Source of the DNA: Aliidiomarina sedimenti
GTDB lineage: Bacteria > Pseudomonadota > Gammaproteobacteria > Enterobacterales > Alteromonadaceae
DNA: 64,000 nt
Direction: 5' to 3'
NCBI RefSeq assembly: GCF_003986955.1
Contig: NZ_PIPN01000002.1
Span: 62,001-126,000 of the forward strand
The translations under genes and the position numbers were made by a program. Below, piece by piece: positions 1-8,714 of the stretch. The first letter of the stretch is position 1; every line of letters starts with the position of its first letter. The notes under the pieces are model-generated. The model did not search any database and was not told the DNA's origin. It was given only the letters and a program-made list of their open reading frames with translations.

Positions 1-6
1 AAGCTT

Positions 7-984
7 ATGACTGAGCAAGCGGATGAATTTATTCGTCAGGGATTGCGTGTTCTCGATATCGAGCGCGAAGCGATCAATGACATTACCCCCTCCATCGACC
101 AGAATTTTGTTCATGCATGTCAGGCCATGCTCGGCTGCAAGGGTCGGGTCGTGGTAACTGGCATGGGTAAGTCTGGCCATATCGGCAGTAAAATAGCCGC
201 CACCCTGGCCAGTACTGGGACCCCCGCCTTTTTTGTCCACCCCGGCGAAGCCAGCCACGGCGACCTCGGTATGATCACCGCTCAGGACGTGGTTCTGGCA
301 ATGTCCAATTCCGGCGAAACGCAGGAAGTGGTGAGTATCATTCCGGTCATTAAACGCCTGGGCCTGACCCTGATTTCGATGACCGGCAATCCCCAGTCCA
401 CGCTTGCACGCTCTTCGAACGTGCACATTAACGTGGCGGTGCAAAATGAAGCCTGCCCACTTGGGCTGGCACCGACGGCCAGCACGACAGCCGCCCTGGT
501 GATGGGCGATGCGCTGGCTGTAGCGTTACTGAATGCCCGCGGTTTTACCGCTGACGACTTCGCTCTGTCGCACCCGGGTGGTAGTCTGGGCCGCCGTCTG
601 TTATTACGGGTCAGTGACCTTATGCATGCTGGCGAGCGCTTGCCTAAAGTTGAGCAAAAAGCGTCGATTAAAGATGCATTGCTGGAAATTTCACGCAAAG
701 GGCTTGGCATGACCAGTATTGTCGATGAGCAGGATGTTTTGCTGGGGGTGTTTACGGATGGTGATTTACGCCGCATTCTGGATCTTCAGGTCGACTTGCA
801 CGAGACCAGCATTGCCAGTGTGATGACCGCGCGTTGTATTACAGTAACCGCCGACACGCTCGCCGCCGAAGCACTTAAATTAATGGAAGATAAAAAAATA
901 AATGGTCTGATTGTGGTCAACCCGCAGCAGTGCCCAATTGGAGCCTTTAACATGCATGATTTATTACGCGCAGGAGTGCTTTGA
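7..984 (+). CDS. kdsD: Arabinose-5-phosphate isomerase KdsD
   Basis: Interconverts ribulose 5-phosphate and arabinose 5-phosphate, the first step of Kdo synthesis for lipopolysaccharide; cytoplasmic. The 325-residue protein has the family layout: an N-terminal SIS sugar-isomerase domain (about residues 40-180, with GMGKSGHIG at 52-60 and a HPGEASHGDLGM segment) followed by two CBS domains (about 205-325). Length and sequence agree closely with E. coli KdsD (328 residues). Only six bases precede the ATG, so its ribosome binding site and any promoter lie outside or at the edge of the window. The start is supported by alignment of the N-terminus with the family. The stop TGA overlaps the kdsC ATG by one base, so the two are translationally coupled at the head of a Kdo/LPS-transport/rpoN operon. 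Confidence 0.96.
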   Translation: MTEQADEFIRQGLRVLDIEREAINDITPSIDQNFVHACQAMLGCKGRVVVTGMGKSGHIGSKIAATLASTGTPAFFVHPGEASHGDLGMITAQDVVLAMSNSGETQEVVSIIPVIKRLGLTLISMTGNPQSTLARSSNVHINVAVQNEACPLGLAPTASTTAALVMGDALAVALLNARGFTADDFALSHPGGSLGRRLLLRVSDLMHAGERLPKVEQKASIKDALLEISRKGLGMTSIVDEQDVLLGVFTDGDLRRILDLQVDLHETSIASVMTARCITVTADTLAAEALKLMEDKKINGLIVVNPQQCPIGAFNMHDLLRAGVL

Positions 985-1532
985 TGGTCAGTACCTGGTA
1001 CGGCGATATTTCAGAGACCCTGTGGCAGCGCTTTGCATCCGTGCGCCTGCTGATTTGCGATATTGACGGCGTCTTTTCAGACGGACGCATATACCTTGGT
1101 AACCAGGGGGAAGAGCTGAAAGCTTTCCATACCCGCGATGGTTTTGGCGTGAAAGCGCTGTTACAGAACCAGGTCGAGGTTGCCGTCATGACGGGCCGTC
1201 AGTCCACAATTGTGGAATCGCGCATGCAGGCACTTGGTGTCCGGCATATTTATCAGGGGCTCAGCGACAAGACAGTGGCCTACCAAGAATTAATCCAGCA
1301 ACTCTCACTAAACGATGCTGACGTAGCTTATATTGGCGACGATGTGCCCGACCTGGCGCTCATTCAACAGGTTGGACTTGGTATCGCCGTGCGCGATGCC
1401 CACGCCAGCGTGCAACAGTCTGCTAACTACGTTACCGCGCTCCCCGGTGGGTTTGGTGCGGTGCGCGAGGTCAGCGATCTGATTCTGTCGAGTCTCGGCC
1501 GGCTTAATCAATACATGGGTAGCAGCGAGTGA
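984..1532 (+). CDS. kdsC: Kdo-8-phosphate phosphatase KdsC
   Basis: Hydrolyses 3-deoxy-D-manno-octulosonate 8-phosphate to Kdo and phosphate, the third step of Kdo synthesis. It is a compact HAD phosphatase: motif I is DIDGVFSDG near the N-terminus, a GRQS motif II lies mid-protein, and YIGDDVPDL is the acidic motif III. I chose the ATG at 984, not the TTG at 981, because AGGAG at 972-976 lies seven bases upstream and the TGATG overlap with the kdsD stop is a usual coupling arrangement. The resulting 182-residue protein is close to the usual 188. The gene ends in a GTGA overlap with lptC. Confidence 0.95.
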   Translation: MVSTWYGDISETLWQRFASVRLLICDIDGVFSDGRIYLGNQGEELKAFHTRDGFGVKALLQNQVEVAVMTGRQSTIVESRMQALGVRHIYQGLSDKTVAYQELIQQLSLNDADVAYIGDDVPDLALIQQVGLGIAVRDAHASVQQSANYVTALPGGFGAVREVSDLILSSLGRLNQYMGSSE

Positions 1533-2110
1533 ACTGGCGCGTCAGCTTTATTCTGGTCAGCATTGCTATTGCTCTGCTGTTTTTATTCTGGCGCCCATTT
1601 TCTGAGCCTGAGGAGACCCTGCCGCAGCTTGATCCCGCTGAATTGCAGCCTGACTTCGTGGCAGAAGGCTTGTTTACCCGTATATTCAACCCGGACGGTG
1701 AGCTACAGCATCGGATTGAGTCGACGCGAATGGCGCATTTCAGCGTTATCGGCCTGACTGAACTCAGCAATCCTGTGTATATCACAACTATCCAGCGTGA
1801 CGATGGCGTGACCGAATTATGGCAACTTCGCGCCGATCGAGGGAACTATTACGATGACGAACGCCTAATCCTGGAAGATAACGTTCGCATTACCAACGAA
1901 GATGAAACATCGTTTATCCGGGCCATAGAAACCGAGTATCTGACTATCAATACAAGCACCCAGGTGATCAGCACCGACCACCCCGTGCGTATTTATGGTC
2001 CACAATTTGAAGTGCAGGGTCAGGGCATGCGTACCAACCTTGAAAGCCAACAACTGGAGTTGACCGAACATGTGCAAACTGTCTATTTCCCTGAGCGTCG
2101 CTCTCAGTAG
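1529..2110 (+). CDS. lptC: LPS export protein LptC
   Basis: Bitopic inner-membrane protein of the Lpt bridge that takes lipopolysaccharide from the LptBFG transporter and hands it to LptA. The 193-residue product starts with one hydrophobic anchor (about residues 4-22, VSFILVSIAIALLFLF) and continues as a periplasmic LptC/OstA-like beta-rich domain, the usual form and length (E. coli 191). The start is GTG, overlapping the kdsC stop in a GTGA. The 3' end overlaps lptA by 41 bases. It sits in the conserved kdsD-kdsC-lptC-lptA-lptB order, which confirms the call despite the family's low sequence conservation. Confidence 0.93.
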   Translation: MNWRVSFILVSIAIALLFLFWRPFSEPEETLPQLDPAELQPDFVAEGLFTRIFNPDGELQHRIESTRMAHFSVIGLTELSNPVYITTIQRDDGVTELWQLRADRGNYYDDERLILEDNVRITNEDETSFIRAIETEYLTINTSTQVISTDHPVRIYGPQFEVQGQGMRTNLESQQLELTEHVQTVYFPERRSQ

Positions 2111-2618
2111 CCTGCTCATCAGTGCCATTGCCTGGGCCGATGTCGAGTATGATTCTCAGCAACCGATTAAGGTTGAAGCTGATCATGAAGAACTGGACTT
2201 ACGTGCCAACCGCTTAACGTTTCGCGACAATGTCATTATCGCCCAGGGAAGCCTTCGGATTACCGCCGATTTACTTGAGGTAGAAGGCGATAACGATGCC
2301 GAACTCGGCCAGGGTGAAGTATTTGTGGCCACAGGCTCACCGGCCACCTATCAACAAACGGTTGATGAAGGGGTCACGGTCAACGCACATGCCAATGAAA
2401 TTCGATTTGATTCCCGTCGCCGGGTGCTGACCTTAACTGGCAATGCGGAGATGCGCGAGAGCGGTAATCAGGTAACGGCCGAGCGTATCACCTACTACGT
2501 CGACGAACTGAGAGCGACCGCCGAACGCAGTGAAGACAGTGACGAACGCGTGCGCAGTATTTTCCAGCCCCGTTCAAATAATTCATCACAAAACGAGCAA
2601 AATAATGGCGATTCTTAA
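2070..2618 (+). CDS. lptA: LPS transport periplasmic protein LptA
   Basis: Periplasmic OstA-family protein whose beta-jellyroll units stack into the bridge carrying lipopolysaccharide across the periplasm. The 182-residue precursor has a clear Sec signal peptide (basic start, hydrophobic core, AWA cleavage site before DVEYDS at about residue 24) and the OstA repeat pattern of short beta strands ([31 protein letters not shown]). The tail is polar and rich in Asn, Gln and Ser. The gene starts inside lptC and overlaps lptB by 14 bases, so expression of lptC, lptA and lptB is tightly coupled. Confidence 0.94.
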   Translation: MCKLSISLSVALSSLLISAIAWADVEYDSQQPIKVEADHEELDLRANRLTFRDNVIIAQGSLRITADLLEVEGDNDAELGQGEVFVATGSPATYQQTVDEGVTVNAHANEIRFDSRRRVLTLTGNAEMRESGNQVTAERITYYVDELRATAERSEDSDERVRSIFQPRSNNSSQNEQNNGDS

Positions 2619-3330
2619 AGTCGAGCATTTAGCCAAGAGCTACAAAAAGCGTGCAGTGGTTAAAGATGTCAGCCTGCAGGTAGAGGCCGGCCAGGTGATA
2701 GGTTTGCTGGGCCCCAATGGCGCTGGCAAAACAACAACCTTTTATATGATCGTTGGCTTAGTGAACAACGACAAAGGCCGTATCACCCTGGATGATCAGG
2801 ACCTTACGCTGCTGCCAATGCATGCCCGTGCACGGCTCGGTATTGGTTACCTGCCTCAGGAATCCTCGGTGTTTCGTAAGCTAAGCGTTCGCGACAACAT
2901 TATGGCTATTCTGGAAACCCGCAAAGACCTTAGCAGTGAGCAGCGCGAAGAAGCCTTCGATAGTCTCGTCGCCGAGTTTAATATCGGCCATATCGTCGGC
3001 AGTCTCGGTATGAGTCTTTCTGGCGGTGAGCGCCGCCGGGTGGAGATAGCGCGCGCCCTGGCCGCCGAACCCAAATTTATTCTGCTCGACGAGCCGTTTG
3101 CCGGGGTCGACCCTATCTCTGTGATTGATATAAAGAAAATTATCAATCAGCTGCGCAACCGGGGCATCGGGGTGTTAATTACCGATCATAATGTAAGAGA
3201 AACCTTGTCAGTCTGCGAGCGTGCCTATATTGTCAGTCAAGGAGAGTTGATTGCCTCTGGTTCAGCCCAGCAAGTTTTGGCAAATCAGCAAGTTAAGGAT
3301 GTCTACCTGGGTGACCAGTTTTCGCTATAA
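2605..3330 (+). CDS. lptB: LPS export ABC transporter ATPase LptB
   Basis: Cytoplasmic ATPase that powers lipopolysaccharide extraction by LptFG. The 241-residue product has Walker [10 protein letters not shown] at 36-44, a Q-loop, the signature LSGGERRR, Walker [12 protein letters not shown] and a switch histidine (ITDHN). An in-frame upstream codon at 2530 would add 25 residues from within lptA. I reject it because the ATG at 2605 gives exactly the family length (E. coli 241) and the conserved [13 protein letters not shown] beginning. The start lies 14 bases inside lptA. LptF and LptG are not in the window; in this class they are normally encoded elsewhere. Confidence 0.96.
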   Translation: MAILKVEHLAKSYKKRAVVKDVSLQVEAGQVIGLLGPNGAGKTTTFYMIVGLVNNDKGRITLDDQDLTLLPMHARARLGIGYLPQESSVFRKLSVRDNIMAILETRKDLSSEQREEAFDSLVAEFNIGHIVGSLGMSLSGGERRRVEIARALAAEPKFILLDEPFAGVDPISVIDIKKIINQLRNRGIGVLITDHNVRETLSVCERAYIVSQGELIASGSAQQVLANQQVKDVYLGDQFSL

Positions 3331-3339
3331 GTAAAAATT

Positions 3340-4809
3340 ATGAAGCAAAGTCTGCAGTTAAAACTTGGCCAGCAACTTACCATGACCCCGCAACTGCAAC
3401 AGGCCATTCGCCTGCTGCAGCTTTCCTCGCTGGACCTGCAACAGGAAATCCAGGATGCGCTGGACAGCAACCCACTGCTCGAAACGGATGCTGAAGATGA
3501 CCCGCACAGCGAGTCTCTCGATGACTTCCAACAGCAGGACGGTAACAGCAGCACAGCCGATAGCTCGGATATGGAAACCAGTGACGCCTTAGGTCAGCAG
3601 GATATTCCTCAGGACTTACCCACAGATTCCAGCTGGGACGACGTCTATTCTGCCAGCACGGCGCCCGCCAAAAGCAGTGTCAGTTCCGATGAAGACTATG
3701 TTTACCAGGGGGAAACCAGCGAAAGCCTGCAGGACTATCTGATTTGGCAAATGCAATTGTCGCACTTCAGCGATGAGGACGAGGCCATCGCTCAGGCTAT
3801 TATTGATGCGGTGGATGATGCCGGTTATCTGACCATTGATCTGGACGAAGTTCAGGCCGCTGTGCAAAAAGATTACCCGGAAGTTACCGACGCCGAAGTG
3901 TGCATGGTTCTGAAACGCGTGCAGCGATTCGATCCCGTCGGCGTCGCCGCGCGCAGCGTCAGTGAATGCTTGCTTATTCAGCTCACTCAGCTTCCCGAAG
4001 ACACCCCCATGCGCGCTGAAACTATGATGGTAATCCGCGATCATCTGGATTTATTGGCGTCGCGTGACTATCGAACTCTGGCGCGAAAGTCTAAGCTTAA
4101 AGAAGACCAGTTACGAGAGGTCATGCGCCTGATGCACCGGCTTCATCCACGCCCAGGTGAAACCGTTGTTCAGCGCGAGTCAGAGTATGTCATACCTGAC
4201 GTATCAGTGTTTAAGCATCAGGGTCGCTGGGTGGTAGAGCTGAATCCTGACTCGGTGCCAAAACTACGCGTTAACGAAGAATACGCAGCATTGTCCAAGC
4301 AGGCCAAACGCAGCGAAGATTCAGATTATATTAAGCAGCATATGCAGGATGCTCGCTGGTTTATTAAAAGCATCGAGAGCCGCAACGAGACTCTGCTAAA
4401 AGTCACCAACGCGATAGTACACCGCCAGCAGGCATTTTTTGAACAGGGTGAAGAAGCGATGAAACCGATGGTTTTAAATGACATTGCAGATGCCATCGAC
4501 ATGCATGAATCAACGGTTTCACGGGTGACAACGCAAAAATTTATGCACACCCCGCGCGGTATCTTCGAGCTGAAGTATTTCTTTTCCAGCCATGTAAGTA
4601 CCGAAGACGGTGGTGAATGCTCCTCAACCGCTATCCGCGCCCTTATCCGGAAGCTGGTTGCGACAGAGAATCCCGCAAAGCCACTGAGTGACAGTAAAAT
4701 TGCTGAACTCATGGCCGAACAGGGAATCCAAGTAGCACGACGAACGATTGCGAAGTATCGGGAATCGCTCAATATTCCACCTTCCAATCAACGTAAGAGC
4801 CTACTTTAA
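3340..4809 (+). CDS. rpoN: RNA polymerase sigma-54 factor RpoN
   Basis: Alternative sigma factor for -24/-12 promoters, which depends on AAA+ activators and is typically used for nitrogen, flagellar and other regulons. The 489-residue protein shows the glutamine- and leucine-rich region I (about residues 1-48), an acidic region II with many Asp, Ser and Gln (about 50-120), the core-binding domain, a helix-turn-helix region and the C-terminal RpoN box ARRTIAKYR at 466-474. It lies nine bases after lptB and is followed by hpf, ptsN, rapZ and npr, the standard gammaproteobacterial arrangement. The long acidic region II is typical of the family and not a sign of frameshift. Confidence 0.97.
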   Translation: MKQSLQLKLGQQLTMTPQLQQAIRLLQLSSLDLQQEIQDALDSNPLLETDAEDDPHSESLDDFQQQDGNSSTADSSDMETSDALGQQDIPQDLPTDSSWDDVYSASTAPAKSSVSSDEDYVYQGETSESLQDYLIWQMQLSHFSDEDEAIAQAIIDAVDDAGYLTIDLDEVQAAVQKDYPEVTDAEVCMVLKRVQRFDPVGVAARSVSECLLIQLTQLPEDTPMRAETMMVIRDHLDLLASRDYRTLARKSKLKEDQLREVMRLMHRLHPRPGETVVQRESEYVIPDVSVFKHQGRWVVELNPDSVPKLRVNEEYAALSKQAKRSEDSDYIKQHMQDARWFIKSIESRNETLLKVTNAIVHRQQAFFEQGEEAMKPMVLNDIADAIDMHESTVSRVTTQKFMHTPRGIFELKYFFSSHVSTEDGGECSSTAIRALIRKLVATENPAKPLSDSKIAELMAEQGIQVARRTIAKYRESLNIPPSNQRKSLL

Positions 4810-4835
4810 CGACGGCAACAGAAGGAAGATGTACT

Positions 4836-5123
4836 ATGCAAATTAATTTAACTGGTCATCATGTCGAAATCACAGAGTCACTGCGTGAGTATGTAGACAA
4901 CAAATTCGCCAAGCTGGAACGCCACTTCGATCACATTACCAACGTCCATGTGATTTTAAATGTTGAAAAGTTAACCCAAAAAGCGGAAGCTACCGTCCAT
5001 TTAAGTGGGGGCGAGGTCTTTGCTACCTCGCAACATGAAGATATGTACGCTGCTATTGACGGGCTTATCGACAAGCTCGACCGTCAGGTGGTCAAGCATA
5101 AAGAGAAGATGCAACGTCATTAA
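4836..5123 (+). CDS. hpf: Ribosome hibernation promoting factor, short form
   Basis: Small ribosome-binding protein that helps convert 70S ribosomes to inactive 100S dimers in slow growth. The 95-residue product is the short HPF type, lacking the C-terminal dimerisation domain of long HPF, and begins MQINLTGHHVEITESLREYV, characteristic of the S30AE fold. A good ribosome binding site (GAAGGAAG at 4820-4827) precedes the ATG. It sits 26 bases after rpoN and 3 bases before ptsN, as in E. coli. Confidence 0.95.
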   Translation: MQINLTGHHVEITESLREYVDNKFAKLERHFDHITNVHVILNVEKLTQKAEATVHLSGGEVFATSQHEDMYAAIDGLIDKLDRQVVKHKEKMQRH

Positions 5124-5126
5124 CTT

Positions 5127-5591
5127 ATGCAATTAAATGAAATCCTTAGCCTGGACTGCACTCATTGTGCAGTCCAGGACTCTAGCAAAAAGAAATTACT
5201 GGAAACAATCAGCGGTATGGTGGCCCCTAAATTAGCTGGGATCAGTCGTGCCGATGTTTTTGACAGTCTCCTTCAACGTGAACGTTTAGGCAGCACCGGG
5301 ATTGGTCTTGGTATTGCTATCCCCCACGGCCGCCTGGAAAAAGCAGGTAAACCGGTGGCAGTCCTGGTAACCATGGCGCATGCAGTCGATTTTGATGCCA
5401 TCGATAACCAGCCGGTGGATATTATCTTCGCGTTGTTAGTGCCGGAAAATGAGCCAGAGCAGCATTTACGCACCCTGGCTGAGGTTGCTAAACGGCTTAA
5501 TCAGAAAGAATGCTGCCGCGCGTTACGCAAAGCGACTACCGATCAGGAGCTGTACGATATTTTTCTAGAGGAAGGAAGTGCGTGCAATTAA
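5127..5591 (+). CDS. ptsN: Nitrogen PTS EIIA component PtsN
   Basis: EIIA-Ntr of the nitrogen-related phosphotransferase system. It receives phosphate from NPr and acts in regulation (potassium, phosphate and nitrogen signalling in E. coli) and not in sugar uptake. The 154-residue protein is of the PTS_EIIA type 2 fold, with the phosphorylated histidine at H67 in GIAIPHGRL. Its neighbour two genes downstream is its partner NPr. The EI-Ntr kinase (PtsP) is not in the window. The 3' end overlaps rapZ by 10 bases. Confidence 0.95.
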   Translation: MQLNEILSLDCTHCAVQDSSKKKLLETISGMVAPKLAGISRADVFDSLLQRERLGSTGIGLGIAIPHGRLEKAGKPVAVLVTMAHAVDFDAIDNQPVDIIFALLVPENEPEQHLRTLAEVAKRLNQKECCRALRKATTDQELYDIFLEEGSACN

Positions 5592-6430
5592 TTATTGTTA
5601 GCGGTCGTTCCGGTTCAGGGAAAACCATTGCCCTTCGGGTGCTCGAAGATCTCGGCTTTTATTGCGTTGACAACATCCCCATCAGCTTACTGCCTACTCT
5701 GGTTCACGCAGTGATGGATAAGTACGAATCCATTGCGGTCAGTATCGATGTTCGCAACCTCCCTTCCGATGAAAACGACCTGGTTGAGACACTCGAGTTT
5801 TTACCCGCCCAGACTAAAGCTGACATTCTGTTTATTGATGCTGCCGACGAAGTGATTATGCGTCGCTTTGGTGAAACCCGGCGTATGCACCCCTTGTCGC
5901 AGGGGAACATTATGCTGAATGACGCCATTGCGTTAGAGCATAAACTGCTTGAGCCGCTGGCCACCCGTGCCACCTGGCGCATCGACAGTTCGGCGTTTAG
6001 TGTGCATGAGCTCAGCGAACAGGTTACCGAGCGTGTACTGGGCCGCAAAATGAATAAGCTCATACTGGTTTTCATGTCGTTTGGTTTTAAACATGGCTTA
6101 CCCTCAACTCTGGATACCGTGTTCGATGCCCGTATTTTGCCTAATCCGCACTGGGAACCCGAGCTAAAACCCTACACCGGCCTGGATGCACCGGTACAAC
6201 GCTTCCTTGGCCAGCAACCGCTGGTAACCAAATTCGTTTATCAGGTAGAGAACTTTATCGCCACCTGGCTGCCTTATTTTCAGCGCAGCAACCGCAGTTA
6301 CCTGACCGTCGGTATCGGCTGTACGGGTGGACAACACCGTTCGGTTTACATTGCCGAACAGCTTGGCACCTATTTTCGGACTCAGCACGAACAGGTTCAG
6401 GTCAAACATCGGGAACTGGAAAAGAAATGA
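5582..6430 (+). CDS. rapZ: RNase adapter protein RapZ
   Basis: P-loop RNA-binding protein. In E. coli it recruits RNase E to the small RNA GlmZ and so controls GlmS and amino-sugar supply to the envelope. I place the start at the GTG at 5582, which follows GAGGAAGG (5569-5576) and puts Walker A (GRSGSGKT) at residues 8-15, giving 282 residues against 284 in E. coli. A longer reading from 5510 would run 24 residues through ptsN and is rejected. The C-terminal half carries the conserved GCTGGQHRSVYIAE segment. The stop overlaps the npr ATG (ATGA). Confidence 0.95.
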   Translation: MQLIIVSGRSGSGKTIALRVLEDLGFYCVDNIPISLLPTLVHAVMDKYESIAVSIDVRNLPSDENDLVETLEFLPAQTKADILFIDAADEVIMRRFGETRRMHPLSQGNIMLNDAIALEHKLLEPLATRATWRIDSSAFSVHELSEQVTERVLGRKMNKLILVFMSFGFKHGLPSTLDTVFDARILPNPHWEPELKPYTGLDAPVQRFLGQQPLVTKFVYQVENFIATWLPYFQRSNRSYLTVGIGCTGGQHRSVYIAEQLGTYFRTQHEQVQVKHRELEKK

Positions 6431-6702
6431 GTGAAATAAGTCGCGAGATGATTATTCGCAACAAGCTCGGACTGCATGCCCGTGCTGCCACCAAACTGGT
6501 GCGCCTGGCGAATCAGTTCGATGCCAAAGTAACCCTCACTCAAGGCACCCAGGAAGTCGATGCAAGCAGTGTCATGTGCCTGATGCTGTTGGCAAGTCAG
6601 CAAGGAAAGAGCATTCGTGTCACCGCACGCGGCAATGACGCCGCAGCGGCTTTAGATGCAATCGAAAACCTAATCCAGAACCGCTTCGATGAGGCTGAGT
6701 AA
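6427..6702 (+). CDS. ptsO: Phosphocarrier protein NPr (HPr-like)
   Basis: HPr-family phosphocarrier of the nitrogen PTS that passes phosphate from EI-Ntr to PtsN. The 91-residue product has the active-site histidine H17 in GLHARAATK and the Ser46-like region DASSVMCLMLLA. It is the last gene of the plus-strand operon, overlaps rapZ by four bases (ATGA), and faces pmbA across 21 bases. No strong terminator is visible there; a small GGCTG/CAGCC hairpin (6693-6707) lacks a U run. Confidence 0.94.
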   Translation: MSEISREMIIRNKLGLHARAATKLVRLANQFDAKVTLTQGTQEVDASSVMCLMLLASQQGKSIRVTARGNDAAAALDAIENLIQNRFDEAE

Positions 6703-6723
6703 CAGCCCCATCAACAGCCCTCG

Positions 6724-8082
6724 TTAATTTCCCGCTATTGACATCTGCTCGACTAAAACTGAACCGGTTTGAATACCGTGCCGCGGATCAATGTCGCTCC
6801 CCACCGCCACCAGGTTCTGGAGCATGTGGTCCAGATTTCCGGCAATGGTCACTTCGCTGACCGGATACTGAATTTCACCATTTTCAACCCAAAAACCCGC
6901 GGCGCCGCGACTGTAATCACCAGTCACAATATTAACCCCCTGCCCCATCAATTCAGTAACCAACAGGCCACGTCCCATTTTCTTGCACAACGCGTCTAAA
7001 TCGAGACCACTGTGTTGGACATACCAGTTATGGATACCGCCCGCATGCCCGGTGGGCTGCATACCCATCTTGCGTGCCGCGTAGCTGGTCAGTAAGTATG
7101 TGTTCAGTTCACCGTTGGTTACAATCTCGCGTGGCTCTGTACGCACACCTTCATGGTCGAATGCACTACTGGCGAGGCCACCCTGAACGTGCGGATCTTC
7201 ACTGATGGTTAACCAGTCGGGTAATACCCTGGTCCCTAAGCGGTCGAGTAAATAGCTCGATTTACGGTACAGACTTCCGCCACTAATGGCAGCAACCAGA
7301 TGGCCAAAAAGGCCATGTGCAACGTCACTGTGGAAAAGCACGGGGACTTTGCAGGTATCCAGGCTACGTGCGCCTAACCGTGATACGGTGGCTTCTACCG
7401 CCGCTGCCGCAACTTGCTGTGGGCTTTGCAGTAAGTCAGGGTTGCGCGCCAGGGTGTAGGCATAATCGCGTTCCATGACATCGCCTTCTTTCCCAATCAG
7501 CACACAACTCAGACTCTGTCTCGAGCTCATATAGCTGCCAATAAAGCCATGGCTGTTACCGTACACCCGGAAACCCGCATGGGAGCTGTAATTGGCGCCG
7601 TCTGAATTGACAATGCGCGGATCCTGGTCAAGCGCCGCCTGTTCGCAGCGCTTAGTTTGTTCAATGGCGTATTCAGGATCCATATTGGCGTCAAAGTACA
7701 ACCCAAGCTCCGGATAGTCGTCCGCCATTAAGGCTTTATCAGCCAGACCGGAATACGGGTCCTCGGAGGTAAAACGGGCGATCTCATTGGCTTTACTGAC
7801 CGCCGCTTTCACCGCATCAGGTTTCAGATCCGCAGTTGCCGCGGCACCTTTACAATGACCGCGGTAAACCGTAATACCGAGACTGCCATCCTGGTTAAAT
7901 TCAACCGTTTCAACCTCGCCTAAGCGACTGTCGACACTAAGCCCCCGGCTTTGGCTCAACCCACACTCGGCTGCACTGGCTCCAAGCGATTTGGCAAACG
8001 CCAATGCTTCCTGTACGGCTTCCTGCGCCTGCTGCATGTCTGCCTGCAATAGTTTACGCTGATCGTTGCTTTGCCCTGACAC
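6724..8082 (-). CDS. pmbA: Metalloprotease subunit TldE/PmbA
   Basis: Partner subunit of the TldD/TldE protease, which in E. coli degrades CcdA and matures microcin B17 and other modified peptides. TldE lacks the metal-binding motif of TldD. The reading frame can be extended to a TTG at 8106, but I choose the GTG at 8082. It follows GAGGAG (8089-8094 on the minus strand) and gives 452 residues, close to E. coli PmbA (450). The C-terminal part has the family-typical GDYSRGAAGFWVENGEIQYP. It lies head-to-head with darP, and tldD is just beyond darP on the same strand as pmbA. Confidence 0.94.
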   Translation of the reverse strand: MSGQSNDQRKLLQADMQQAQEAVQEALAFAKSLGASAAECGLSQSRGLSVDSRLGEVETVEFNQDGSLGITVYRGHCKGAAATADLKPDAVKAAVSKANEIARFTSEDPYSGLADKALMADDYPELGLYFDANMDPEYAIEQTKRCEQAALDQDPRIVNSDGANYSSHAGFRVYGNSHGFIGSYMSSRQSLSCVLIGKEGDVMERDYAYTLARNPDLLQSPQQVAAAAVEATVSRLGARSLDTCKVPVLFHSDVAHGLFGHLVAAISGGSLYRKSSYLLDRLGTRVLPDWLTISEDPHVQGGLASSAFDHEGVRTEPREIVTNGELNTYLLTSYAARKMGMQPTGHAGGIHNWYVQHSGLDLDALCKKMGRGLLVTELMGQGVNIVTGDYSRGAAGFWVENGEIQYPVSEVTIAGNLDHMLQNLVAVGSDIDPRHGIQTGSVLVEQMSIAGN

Positions 8083-8191
8083 CCGTTTCTCCTCGTCTAA
8101 ATTCAATAGTTACAGCATATCATGTGTTACTATAGTTGGTGTTGTTTAGCCCTTCAGAAATCAATTGTTAGCATGTGCAAGAGAGTAAAAA

Positions 8192-8707
8192 ATGGCCAAC
8201 CCGAATCAGCCAGGTAATGAACCCAAAGCGGAACGCCCGAATAAAAGCCAAATCAAGCGTGAAATGGCAGCATTACACGATATTGCAGTCCGTCTGGTTG
8301 ATCTATCCGATGGCGCGACTAAAAAAATGCCACTCAGTGATGAACTTGAGAACGCAGTGGTATTGGCCCGCCGTATTCGCAACACCCGGGAGGGTTACCG
8401 CCGCCAACTGCAGCTGGTAACCAAACTATTGCGAGCCAATAACCACGAAGAGATTTTACAGGCGTTAGACGGCTTGCAACGCAGCGGTGACCAGGAAAAT
8501 GCCCGTTTCCACGCGTTGGAGCGCTGGCGTGACCGGATCTTAGACGAGGGCGATGACGCTATTCAGGGCTTTATCGACAACTATCCAGAGACCGACCGTC
8601 AGAAAGTTCGTCAGCTGGTACGTAAAGTAAAAAAAGAGCAGGCGGAGAATAAACCACCTGCTGCTTTTCGTGAGTTATTTAAATATTTACGCGAAGTTTC
8701 AGCGTAA
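8192..8707 (+). CDS. darP: Ribosome-associated protein DarP (YjgA family)
   Basis: DUF615/YjgA family; in E. coli it was named DarP and assists late assembly of the 50S subunit around the peptidyl transferase centre. The 171-residue product is highly charged, predicted mostly helical, and carries the family signature near the C-terminus (RQLVRKVKKEQAENKPPAA). E. coli YjgA has 183 residues. An AAGAGAG sequence sits about 7 bases before the ATG. The gene is divergent from pmbA (about 110 bases between starts) and converges with tldD across 7 bases. In E. coli yjgA also neighbours pmbA. Confidence 0.92.
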   Translation: MANPNQPGNEPKAERPNKSQIKREMAALHDIAVRLVDLSDGATKKMPLSDELENAVVLARRIRNTREGYRRQLQLVTKLLRANNHEEILQALDGLQRSGDQENARFHALERWRDRILDEGDDAIQGFIDNYPETDRQKVRQLVRKVKKEQAENKPPAAFRELFKYLREVSA

Positions 8708-8714
8708 CGCTCAG